A model generated the notes under the pieces. It saw nothing but the letters and a program-made list of their open reading frames with translations. It ran no database searches and had not been told where the DNA came from. Shown here piece after piece: positions 1-6,944 of a stretch of DNA of 11,199 bases. Each line of letters starts with the position of its first letter. The first letter of the stretch is position 1. This DNA is from Christensenella sp. UBA1685 (GTDB lineage Bacteria; Bacillota; Clostridia; Christensenellales; CAG-138): positions 1 through 11,199 of the forward strand of contig DCKB01000007.1 of assembly GCA_002320595.1 (NCBI GenBank), given 5' to 3'. Made by a program: the position numbers and the translations under genes.

Positions 1-48
1 ATGTCAATCCCTTTTTTGAAAATTGATCAATAAATTTTGTTTTCCTGT

Positions 49-1794
49 TCAGTTAAGGCGCAGCAGCTTTGTAAGAAGCCGGTCCGCAGCAGTAGCAAGC
101 GTTTGCAGCAGCGCATCCACGCCTGCTTCGTCCGGCGCATTTGCCCCGATATAAAGCTTCAGCTTTGGTTCTGTTCCGGAGGGCCGCACACAAATCCACG
201 GGCCGCACGCAAGAGAATAGCGCAGCACATTGATCCCCTGCATCGAAGCAGGCTCCGTCACGCCATCCGTCATTCGTGTACATGTTCCGGCAAGCAGGTC
301 TTCATATGTTTCCACGGCAATCCCGCCGAACTCCTTTGGGCAATTTGCGCGCAGCGCCGCCATTGCGCCGCAAATGCATTCAATGCCATCCTTGCCCGCA
401 AGCGTGTAGGATTTTACGGATTCCTTGTAATAGCCGTATGTATGGTACATTTCGCAGAGCACATCATAAAGCGTCATGCCCTTTTGTTTGTAATATACAC
501 AGGCCTCCGCAACAAGCATTGCCGCACAGATCGCATCTTTGTCCCGGGCGAAGCTCCCCGACAGGAAGCCGTAGCTCTCCTCAAAGCCGAACAGGAATGT
601 CTGCTCGCCGGTGCGTTCACAGCGGTCGATTACTTCGGAAATAAAGCGGAAACCCGTCGGCACATCCTTGCAGGCAACGCCGAACCGCGCGCAGATTGCA
701 TCCGCCATGCGCGTACTCACAAGCGATTTTGCAACTATGCCGTTTTCAGGCAGCGTCCCTTTTTCCTTGCGTGCCGAAAGCAGATAATGAAGCAGCAGGC
801 TGCCGATCTGGTTGCCCGTCAGAACATCGAACGCTCCATCCTTTTTGCGCACGGCAACGCCGAGCCGGTCAGAATCCGGATCCGTTGCCAGGATTGCGTC
901 TGCGCCAATCCGATCCGCAAGCGGCACCGCCAGCGTAAACGCATCGGGATCCTCCGGGTTTGGGGCCTTTACGGTTGGAAAAGCAGGATCCGGCTTCTCC
1001 TGCTCCGGCACGATATGCACGGCAACGCCCACGCGCGCAAGCAGCGTGCGCACCGGAACACAGCCGGAACCATGCAGCGGCGTATAAACAAGCTTCAATT
1101 CCTTTCCATGTACGCGCATCAGTTCCGGGTATTGCAGCAACGTTTCCGTTGCCGCGTAATACGCTTCATCTATTTCCTCCCCGATCATCATGAGAAGGCA
1201 CTTTTCGATCGCTTCGCTTTCCTCCATGCCGCGTAACGCAAAATAATCCGCGCAACGGATCTTGGCAAAAATTTCAGCCGCCTGCGCAGGAGCCGCCTGG
1301 CCGCCATGTTCCCAATATACTTTATAGCCATTGTATTGCGGCGGATTATGGCTCGCCGTGATCACTACGCCTGCAATACAGCCAAGGTGCCGAACCGTAA
1401 AGGAAAGCTGCGGCACGGAATGCAGCGTTTTATAAAGATACGCCTTGATTCCGTTCTGCGCAAGCACAAGCGCCGTCTCGCGTGCGAACGCATCGCTCAT
1501 CCTCCGGGAATCGTACGCGATGGCGACACCGCGCGCAGGCCCATCCGCAAACGTGCGGATGTATTTTGCAAGGCCTTCCGTAGCACGCCGAACCACATGC
1601 ACGTTCATGCGGTTCGTACCTGCGCCGATGATGCCGCGCAAGCCCGCAGTGCCGAATTCCAGCTCCGTATAAAAGCGTTCCTCAATCTCCTTTTCATTGC
1701 CTGCAAGAGCCAACAGCTCTCTCCGCAGCGCAGGGTCAAGCTCTTTCTCTCCCAGCCATTGCCGGTATATCGTTTCCGATTGCTTCATACCCAT
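49..1794 (-). CDS. pgcA: alpha-phosphoglucomutase (phosphohexomutase family, PgcA type)
   Basis: Interconverts glucose 1-phosphate and glucose 6-phosphate in the cytoplasm, feeding UDP-glucose, glycolipid and envelope polysaccharide synthesis. The 581-residue product is full length for this family and has all four expected sites: N-terminal LEFGTAGLRG (about 45-54), the phosphoserine loop TASHNP with Ser148, the metal loop DPDSDR (Asp305, 307, 309), the sugar-binding GFEESYG (403-409) and the phosphate-binding RPSGTEPK (537-544). The start is preceded by a GGAAGGG site five bases upstream; a second Met two codons in is also possible. It is last in an operon behind the RadC and MFS genes, 18 nt after radC. 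The long N-terminus with the FGTAGLRG motif separates it from short GlmM/ManB mutases. Phosphomannomutase or phosphopentomutase side activity cannot be excluded from sequence. No clear terminator is visible in the 48 bases that remain downstream. Confidence 0.95.
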   Translation of the reverse strand: MGMKQSETIYRQWLGEKELDPALRRELLALAGNEKEIEERFYTELEFGTAGLRGIIGAGTNRMNVHVVRRATEGLAKYIRTFADGPARGVAIAYDSRRMSDAFARETALVLAQNGIKAYLYKTLHSVPQLSFTVRHLGCIAGVVITASHNPPQYNGYKVYWEHGGQAAPAQAAEIFAKIRCADYFALRGMEESEAIEKCLLMMIGEEIDEAYYAATETLLQYPELMRVHGKELKLVYTPLHGSGCVPVRTLLARVGVAVHIVPEQEKPDPAFPTVKAPNPEDPDAFTLAVPLADRIGADAILATDPDSDRLGVAVRKKDGAFDVLTGNQIGSLLLHYLLSARKEKGTLPENGIVAKSLVSTRMADAICARFGVACKDVPTGFRFISEVIDRCERTGEQTFLFGFEESYGFLSGSFARDKDAICAAMLVAEACVYYKQKGMTLYDVLCEMYHTYGYYKESVKSYTLAGKDGIECICGAMAALRANCPKEFGGIAVETYEDLLAGTCTRMTDGVTEPASMQGINVLRYSLACGPWICVRPSGTEPKLKLYIGANAPDEAGVDALLQTLATAADRLLTKLLRLN

Positions 1795-1812
1795 CTTTTC
1801 CCTTCCGAAAAA

Positions 1813-2526
1813 CTAATTCTCTTTCTCCGCCACCATTGCATATCCCGCCGGAACCTCGCCCGAAGAAAGCACGGCATCGCGCACCATGCTGTACGTACAG
1901 CCGTTGCCTACGATGATATGATCGTGCAGCGTTATGCTCACCGTTTGCAGCGCATCGTATACCGTGCGGGTGGTTTTGACATCTTCGCTTGAGGGCTTTG
2001 GGTTGCCGGATGGGTGGTTATGCGTCAGGATTACGCTGTTCGCGCCATGGCGCAGCGCGCATTCCAGCACCAGGCGGGGGTAAAGCACCGTTTCCCCCAA
2101 CGTGCCGGAAGCGACCTTGTCCGCATGCAGCACGGTGCGCCGTTTGTCCAAAGAAATCACATAGGTTTCTTCATATTTTGCGCCCGCAAGCAGCGCTTGG
2201 CAATAACGCGAGGCCGCTTCCGGCGTGTTGAGCGCCGTCCGTTCGGCGCAGAGAGCGCTGCGACACTGCATAAGCGCGCCCGCAAGCGAAAGCAATACAG
2301 CCGTCTGCGGGCCGATCCCCTCCTGCCGCATCAGGTCGTATGGGTTTGCGGCAAGCACCTTATCCAACGATCCATACGCTGCAAGCAGGCTGTGTGCAAG
2401 CGGGTTCGTATCGCGCCGCGGGATGGCAAAGGTAAGCAAAAGCTCCAGCAGTTGATGCTCGTGCAGCGCGGATACGCCATGTTCCAAAAAGGTTTGCCGC
2501 AAGCGTTCCCGGTGTCCTTCATGCAT
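1813..2526 (-). CDS. radC: RadC family JAMM/MPN+ domain protein
   Basis: RadC proteins are widespread and have a JAMM metalloprotease-like fold, but their biochemical role is still unsettled; the old link to DNA repair is weak. The 237-residue product is full length. An N-terminal helical segment (MHEGHRERLR) leads into a helix-hairpin-helix around 65-82 (QEGIGPQTA), followed by the JAMM domain: Glu120, then HNHPSG with His169 and His171, and Ser179 and Asp182 in PSSED, which match the zinc-binding E-x(n)-HxHP-x(6)-SxxD pattern. The start ATG overlaps no neighbour and is preceded by a GGGGTGG purine run. It lies 21 nt after the MFS stop and 18 nt before pgcA, so it is most likely co-transcribed with them. 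Chromosomal, non-prophage RadC is the usual situation; nothing here ties it to a mobile element. Confidence 0.94.
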   Translation of the reverse strand: MHEGHRERLRQTFLEHGVSALHEHQLLELLLTFAIPRRDTNPLAHSLLAAYGSLDKVLAANPYDLMRQEGIGPQTAVLLSLAGALMQCRSALCAERTALNTPEAASRYCQALLAGAKYEETYVISLDKRRTVLHADKVASGTLGETVLYPRLVLECALRHGANSVILTHNHPSGNPKPSSEDVKTTRTVYDALQTVSITLHDHIIVGNGCTYSMVRDAVLSSGEVPAGYAMVAEKEN

Positions 2527-2547
2527 GGTTCCACCCCGTCCTCTTCT

Positions 2548-3858
2548 TTATCCTTTCATGGCTTCCATTGCGTGCGGCGCGAAAACGTGCTTGCGGCCAA
2601 CCAGCAGCGCTACCCCGCCGCAAAGGAACAGCAGGATAATGCTCAAAATGCCGAGTGATGCACGGTTGGTGAGCGTATATACAAGCGAATACAACGCCGG
2701 GCCGATCACGCAGGAGAATTTGCCGAAGATGTCCAGGAAACCGAAGTATTCATTGGAACGCTCCGGCGGGATGATCTGGCCGAAATACGAACGGGAAAGC
2801 GCTTGTATGCCGCCCTGCACCGTGCCGACGAGCGTTGCGAGCACCCAAAAGAGCACCGTGCTCGTGCGTGTTGCCGCCGCCACATCGCCGCCCAAAAGCT
2901 CCGCGCGTTCGATGTTGTTGCCCATCAGGAAGCCGACGATGGTGATTGCAAAATACACGCCCACCGCAATCGAGATCATCCGGATGGAGCCGGCTTTCTT
3001 TGCAAGGTTCCCGAACAGGATGGAAAACGGCACCGCAACAACCTGCGTCACGAGCAGGGCCAGAATCATGCCGATGGTGCCGAGGCCAAGCGTTGTGCCG
3101 TAATTCGTTGCCATGCTGATGATGGTGCTCACGCCGTCAATATAAAAGAAATAGGCGACCATGAAGCACAGGATGCGCTTATCCCTCAAAATCGAGCGGA
3201 ATGTTTTCGCCATGTTGGAAAACGCGGCGCGCGCAAGCTGCGCCGGCGGCTCTTCCACGCTGTAAACCTGCTCCACATTTTTAAGGAAGGGAATGCTGAA
3301 CACCGCCCACCAGACAACCACGATCAGGATCGAAATTTTATAAGAAAGCACATTCTGCCCCATCAGCAAAAGAATGACGATGGAAATCACAAACGGGATG
3401 GTGCTGCCGCCGATATAGCCCATTGCATAGCCCCAGGCAGAAACCTTATCCATGCGCTCCGGCACCGTCACATCCGTCAGGAACGAATCATAAAACAGGC
3501 ATGAGCCAGAGAAGCCGATGCGGGAAATCACAAGGCCCACGAGCATCAGCTGCCAGGAATCAAACACAGCCATCGCCGCCGTAAACACAAGGCCCAGCAA
3601 CAGGAAGCCTGCAAAAAGCTTTTTCTTCATGCCGCGGAAATCCCCGATCGCCCCGAGCAGCGGCGATAGGAGCGCAACGATGAGGTTCGCCGCTGAAACC
3701 GCAAAGCCATAGATTTTATCGCCCGTGTCGGTTGCCGCCATGGCAAAATAAATCGGGAAAATTGCAGCCATGATGTTCGTTGCGTAAACCGAGTTTGCCC
3801 AATCGTAAAGAATCCAAGCGCGTTCTGTTTTTGAAAAGCGCCTTTCCCTTGCCCGCAT
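2548..3858 (-). CDS. MFS transporter, UMF1 / Atg22-like family
   Basis: A multi-pass inner membrane permease of the UMF1 branch of the major facilitator superfamily, related to the yeast vacuolar amino acid effluxer Atg22. The substrate of the bacterial members is unknown. Diagnostic is the opening ERAWILYDWANSVYATNI followed by FPIYF, typical of UMF1 proteins, and the repeated pattern of about 12 hydrophobic segments; a basic loop between segments 2 and 3 (GDFRGMKKK) fits the MFS loop 2-3 position. I chose the ATG at 3858 (436 residues), which has AAGGGGAG seven bases upstream and puts the conserved WILYDWAN near the N-terminus; a GTG 14 codons upstream at 3900 would add a non-conserved stretch and begins at about the predicted transcription start. 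First gene of an operon with radC and pgcA, with a good promoter 50-78 bases upstream. Confidence 0.93.
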   Translation of the reverse strand: MRARERRFSKTERAWILYDWANSVYATNIMAAIFPIYFAMAATDTGDKIYGFAVSAANLIVALLSPLLGAIGDFRGMKKKLFAGFLLLGLVFTAAMAVFDSWQLMLVGLVISRIGFSGSCLFYDSFLTDVTVPERMDKVSAWGYAMGYIGGSTIPFVISIVILLLMGQNVLSYKISILIVVVWWAVFSIPFLKNVEQVYSVEEPPAQLARAAFSNMAKTFRSILRDKRILCFMVAYFFYIDGVSTIISMATNYGTTLGLGTIGMILALLVTQVVAVPFSILFGNLAKKAGSIRMISIAVGVYFAITIVGFLMGNNIERAELLGGDVAAATRTSTVLFWVLATLVGTVQGGIQALSRSYFGQIIPPERSNEYFGFLDIFGKFSCVIGPALYSLVYTLTNRASLGILSIILLFLCGGVALLVGRKHVFAPHAMEAMKG

Positions 3859-3907
3859 TCGTGTTCTCCCCTTCCACGCTAAGCCTATACCGCCTCGCAC
3901 TACTTAC

Positions 3908-3936
3908 ATTATAAATTACGCGATTTTATCTGTACA
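3908..3936 (-). promoter_or_regulatory. sigma-A-type promoter for the MFS-radC-pgcA operon
   Basis: Read on the minus strand, TGTACA (3931-3936) and a perfect TATAAT (3908-3913) are separated by 17 bases, the preferred spacing. The -35 matches the consensus at four of six positions. Transcription would start near 3901, giving a leader of about 40 nt before the ATG at 3858. The segment is clearly more AT-rich than the flanking sequence, as expected of a promoter. Confidence 0.7.
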
Positions 3937-4019
3937 GGCATTTTCCGGCATCCCGGAAGGCTTTTCCAAAATTTAACACGCCATCAAATTGAGCATGCAT
4001 GGAGCCGCGGGGAGGCCGT

Positions 4020-4216
4020 CCCATGCAGTGGGCTCAGGGCGCAGAGGTACGGCAATCCCCCGTAAAGGCCGTGCGTGTTGCCCACAATTCGCAATGGTCG
4101 CGGTTTGCATCAATCCCCCGGCAGCACCTTTTATAAAGGGGGCTTAACGGGCAGCTGAAAACCAAAAGGCTCCTTCTTGAAAGGAGCTGTCGCCGCAGGC
4201 GGCTGAGGATTGGCCT
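4020..4216. repeat. probable dispersed intergenic palindromic repeat
   Basis: The 3937-4238 gap has no convincing gene. It contains a stretch with two short direct copies of AATCCCCCG (near 4052 and 4111), a CCTTTTATAAAGG palindrome (near 4128-4140), an AAGGCTCCTT...AAGGAGCT hairpin (4168-4188) and a GCCGC-AG-GCGGC hairpin (4192-4203) ending in GGCTGAGGA. The hairpin pair, a GGCTCC...GGAGCTGTCGCCG arm followed by GGCTGAGG, resembles a family of extragenic palindromes that I recall as scattered through gut Clostridia genomes. The palindromes are seen directly; that the unit is repeated elsewhere in the genome is recalled knowledge plus inference, since only one copy is in this window. A 73-codon reading frame across it (4034-4255, minus) is arginine- and cysteine-rich and lacks a ribosome site, so I treat it as non-coding. 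Confidence 0.5.
4158..4188 (-). terminator. Rho-independent terminator after the serine hydrolase gene
   Basis: On the minus strand, an AGCTCCTT/AAGGAGCC stem (7 pairs plus one G-U, 5-nt loop) is followed at once by TTTTGGTTTT (4158-4167). It lies about 50 nt beyond the stop of the serine hydrolase gene and would end the two-gene D-aminoacylase operon. The stem is part of the palindromic repeat described at 4020-4216, so the repeat seems to be used as a terminator. Confidence 0.6.
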
Positions 4217-4238
4217 GCCGATCGCCGCATGCCGCGCT

Positions 4239-5219
4239 TTATTCCGCTTCGGCAATCATGGCTGCAATGTTGGAAAAGTCAAAACCGGTGCAATGCTCCG
4301 CTACGTCAAAGCACGTGTGAAGCCCGTTTGCGCCGTTGGTGTGGATCAAAAGCGCATCCCGCGTCACAGGGTCGAAGCAAACGAAGGACTTGAAGCCGCC
4401 GTTGTCGCCCCAATGCCAGATCACCTCTTGATACAACCCCCAGCCAAGGCCCCATTCCACACCGTGGCCGGCCGGATTGCGCACCGCGCGCACCCGCGAA
4501 GCAAACCCGGTTTCCGAAAGGATCTGCGCCAGAAATTTTGGATAATCCGCAATCGTCACATACAGCGAAAACGCGGCGTTTGGCTCAAGCGCAACCGCGT
4601 GCTGCGCGCGCCCGCGCTTGGGTTCCGGCGCTCCCGCTTCATCCCAGGTGCGCGCAAGCGTCCGGTTGAGCGGCCCCGTCCACACCATCGCCGCATCCTC
4701 CATGCCAAGCGGGCCGAACAGCTCCGTTTGCAGCAGGTCGTCCAGCCTGCGCCCGGTGCGGTGTTCCACAACGGTTTGCAGGCAAGCGTATCCCGTGCCG
4801 GAATAGCGGAACCCCTGCCCCGGCGCAAATGCAAGCGGCAGCGGCGCGGCGCCCCAGTTGGGCAGCCCCGTTCCATGGGAAAGCACATGTGCAGCCGTCG
4901 CTTGCGCAAAACGCGGATCCTCCGTGGGCAGGCTGCCCGGCAGGGATTCGCACAGCGGCGCATCCAGCCGGAGCACGCCCGCTTCAACAAGCCGCAATAC
5001 GAGATACGCAAACACAGGCTTCGTCAGCGAAGCCGCCTCGAAATGCGTTCCCATACTCACGGGCAAGTTGCGCACCGAATCCGCAATGCCGAGCGTTTCG
5101 GCGCATACCTGTTCCCCTCCGGAAAAGAACGCCATCGCCAGGCCCGGAACCTTGTTTTCTGCCATGGAAGCCTGCGCCGCCTGCGCGGCCGTTATCAGGT
5201 GCATTCTTTCAATCTGCAT
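4239..5219 (-). CDS. serine hydrolase, beta-lactamase/PBP4* family (MEROPS S12-like)
   Basis: A penicillin-recognising-fold hydrolase; members act as D-aminopeptidases, DD-peptidases or esterases rather than true beta-lactamases. The 326-residue product has the three active-site elements in order: SLTK (Ser64 nucleophile, Lys67), YSG (Tyr139) and HWG (His269-Gly271) in the KTG position, plus the family-typical LSHGTGLPNW (113-122) and LFGPLGMEDA. The ATG at 5219 is chosen because AAGGAGGGGG sits just upstream, starting in the stop codon of the preceding gene; the longer GTG/ATG-type start at 5315 lies inside that gene in another frame. There is no signal peptide, so the enzyme is probably cytosolic. 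It lies 13 nt after an N-acyl-D-amino-acid deacylase gene. The pair suggests breakdown of D-residue-containing peptides or acyl-D-amino acids, the hydrolase perhaps releasing D-amino acids; the substrate is inferred from context only. Confidence 0.9.
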   Translation of the reverse strand: MQIERMHLITAAQAAQASMAENKVPGLAMAFFSGGEQVCAETLGIADSVRNLPVSMGTHFEAASLTKPVFAYLVLRLVEAGVLRLDAPLCESLPGSLPTEDPRFAQATAAHVLSHGTGLPNWGAAPLPLAFAPGQGFRYSGTGYACLQTVVEHRTGRRLDDLLQTELFGPLGMEDAAMVWTGPLNRTLARTWDEAGAPEPKRGRAQHAVALEPNAAFSLYVTIADYPKFLAQILSETGFASRVRAVRNPAGHGVEWGLGWGLYQEVIWHWGDNGGFKSFVCFDPVTRDALLIHTNGANGLHTCFDVAEHCTGFDFSNIAAMIAEAE

Positions 5220-5232
5220 TCCGTCCCCCTCC

Positions 5233-6765
5233 TTATCCGCACGCCCGGCGCAATACGGCGCCCGCACGCGCGCCTGTGTGGCGGCCGTTTTCGGCGGTAA
5301 GCACGCCGTTGACATACACCTTCAAAATCCCCTCGCAAGCCTGCTGCGGGTTGGTGAAATCCGGCGTATCCCTGAGCGCTTCGAAATCAAACAGCACAAG
5401 ATCTGCCCACATGCCCTTTTTAATCGTTCCGCGCTCGGAAAGCCTGAGGCGCGCCGCCGGAAGTCCCGTCATCTTATGCACGGCGGTTTCCAGCGAGAAG
5501 AGCTTCCTCTCACGGCAATAATGCGCAAGCACACGCACAAACGTGCCGTAATTACGCGGGTGCGGCTTTCCGGGTTCGTCAAGCGGCATCGCCCCGCCGT
5601 CCGAGCCGGTCATCACATAGGGTTTGCTCATGATGTGTTCGATGTCCTCCTCGCACATGCCGAAAGAGATTTCGCCCACGCGGTCGTTTTCGGCAATTAC
5701 GATGTCGATCAACGCATCCGCAGGCTCCTCTCCCATTCGTTCCGCGATCTCCGGGATGGAGCGCCCTGCCATCCATTGATTCTCCTCCGTAGTGACATAG
5801 GAAACGAACAGATCCCCCCAGCGCCCGTGGTGGGAGGCCTCCATCTCATCGCGCACACGCGCGCGCAGCTCCGGGTTTTTCAGGCGTTCCAGCAGCGCGG
5901 GAACGCCACCGTCAAACGCCCATTCCGGGATATTGACGGAAAGCGTCGTTGCGGAAGCGCGGTATGGATACTGATCGCAAAACACCTCAAGCCCTTCCCG
6001 GCGTGCGCGTTCAATCATGGCCGTCGTGGTGAAGCAGCTCACCTGCCAATCCGGCTTGTAGGTAACCTTATGGTGTGAAACCTGAAGCGGCACGCGCGCC
6101 TCCCGCGCAATGCGGATGGCTTCCTCCGTGGCCTTTACGACGGTTCTCCCCTCGCCGCGCATATGTGTGGCGTAATAGCCGCCATAGGGCGCCACCGCCT
6201 TTGCAACTTCGATGAGTTCCTCCGTATCCGCATAGCTGCTCGGCGGATAAATCAGCCCCGAGCTTATGCCAAACGCACCGACTTCCATTGCTTCTGCAAT
6301 CAGCGCGCGCATCCGCTGAAGCTGCGCGGGCGTCGGCTTTTCCGAACCGTATCCCATCGCGCAGGCGCGCACCGCGCCGTGCCCCACAAGCATGCCCAGG
6401 TTCACCGAAGGCGCCGCCGCTTCAACAGCGGAAAGAAACGCGCCCATTCCGGGCCAGCCGTCCTTCTTTCCCTCCGGCGCAGGACCTGCGGATGCGCCGC
6501 AGTTTCCGGCAATCTCCGTCGTCACGCCTTGCAGGATGCGGCTTTCCGCAGCCGGGCAGGCAAGGATGCTGTCGTCGCTGTGGGAATGAATATCAATGAA
6601 GCCGGGCGCAAGGTAATGATCCGCTGCATCCACAGTTTCGCGCGCCTCGCCGGAAAGTTTTCCGATTGCGGCGATCTTGCCCCCTTCCACCGCGATGTCT
6701 GCGCGGTACCACGGCGCGCCTGTTCCATCCACAATTCTTGCGTTTCGGATCATCAGATCATACAT
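5233..6765 (-). CDS. N-acyl-D-amino-acid deacylase (D-aminoacylase), amidohydrolase superfamily
   Basis: Zinc-dependent hydrolysis of N-acyl-D-amino acids to a D-amino acid and a carboxylate. The 510 residues run over a small N-terminal beta domain (MYDLMIRNARIVDGTG), a TIM barrel and a closing beta segment that repeats the ADLVLFD / VYVNGVL pattern of the family. Metal and catalytic positions are visible: HSH in GFIDIHSHSD (His60, His62), the D-aminoacylase-specific Cys in GNCG (Cys89), His201 in ATHMRGE, His231/232 in VSHHK, and the catalytic Asp389 in TGSDGG. The signature KPHPRNYGTF (400-409) is typical of D-aminoacylases. AGGAG lies ten bases before the ATG. First gene of an operon with a serine hydrolase, divergent from ktrB. 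It could instead be named N-acyl-D-glutamate or -aspartate deacylase; side-chain preference cannot be read. Confidence 0.94.
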   Translation of the reverse strand: MYDLMIRNARIVDGTGAPWYRADIAVEGGKIAAIGKLSGEARETVDAADHYLAPGFIDIHSHSDDSILACPAAESRILQGVTTEIAGNCGASAGPAPEGKKDGWPGMGAFLSAVEAAAPSVNLGMLVGHGAVRACAMGYGSEKPTPAQLQRMRALIAEAMEVGAFGISSGLIYPPSSYADTEELIEVAKAVAPYGGYYATHMRGEGRTVVKATEEAIRIAREARVPLQVSHHKVTYKPDWQVSCFTTTAMIERARREGLEVFCDQYPYRASATTLSVNIPEWAFDGGVPALLERLKNPELRARVRDEMEASHHGRWGDLFVSYVTTEENQWMAGRSIPEIAERMGEEPADALIDIVIAENDRVGEISFGMCEEDIEHIMSKPYVMTGSDGGAMPLDEPGKPHPRNYGTFVRVLAHYCRERKLFSLETAVHKMTGLPAARLRLSERGTIKKGMWADLVLFDFEALRDTPDFTNPQQACEGILKVYVNGVLTAENGRHTGARAGAVLRRACG

Positions 6766-6925
6766 ACGGCAAATGCTCCTTTTCTTCTTTATAAAGTTTT
6801 TATTTCTGCTTTTCGGTGTTTCGCTCTACGGTGTGCCTTGTTGTTTATGCTATCACGGATTCTCCCCCGAATCAATATTCCTCCTTTCCTTGTCAGCATT
6901 TTATCTCGCATCTTTGCAAAACGCG

Positions 6926-6934
6926 TGATATAAT
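6926..6934 (+). promoter_or_regulatory. extended -10 promoter for ktrB-ktrA
   Basis: TGATATAAT is a perfect extended -10 element (TGnTATAAT), which can work without a good -35; none is found at 16-18 bases upstream. Transcription would start near 6941, only about 4 nt before the ktrB ATG at 6945. Either the mRNA is nearly leaderless, or this match is not the main promoter. Confidence 0.5.
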
Positions 6935-6944
6935 ATGCCGCAAG

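Noticed and set aside
2..7. TTGACA on the minus strand at the left edge as a promoter for the next gene
   Set aside because: The matching -10 would lie outside the window, so it cannot be judged.
37..1236. 399-codon open frame on the plus strand
   Set aside because: It lies antisense to the well-conserved phosphoglucomutase gene, has no ribosome site, and is Arg/His/Cys-rich as expected of shadows in GC-rich DNA.
4034..4255. 73-codon minus-strand frame in the intergenic repeat
   Set aside because: It crosses the palindromes and the end of the hydrolase gene, has no ribosome site and an unnatural Arg/Cys-rich composition.
4293..6078. Long plus-strand frames (335 and 406 codons) opposite the hydrolase and D-aminoacylase genes
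   Set aside because: Both are antisense to genes with intact active-site motifs and have the arginine-rich composition of shadow frames.
6788..6793. TATAAA on the minus strand as -10 of the D-aminoacylase promoter
   Set aside because: The -35 position has no good match and transcription would start within the ribosome binding site.
6816..6944. Upstream extension of ktrB to a Met at 6816
   Set aside because: The extra 43 residues are not conserved in KtrB proteins and would begin upstream of the promoter-like TATAAT.
6766..6944. c-di-AMP (ydaO-type) riboswitch before ktrB
   Set aside because: The intergenic space is 179 nt, the only promoter lies at its 3' end, and no ydaO-like stems are recognisable.
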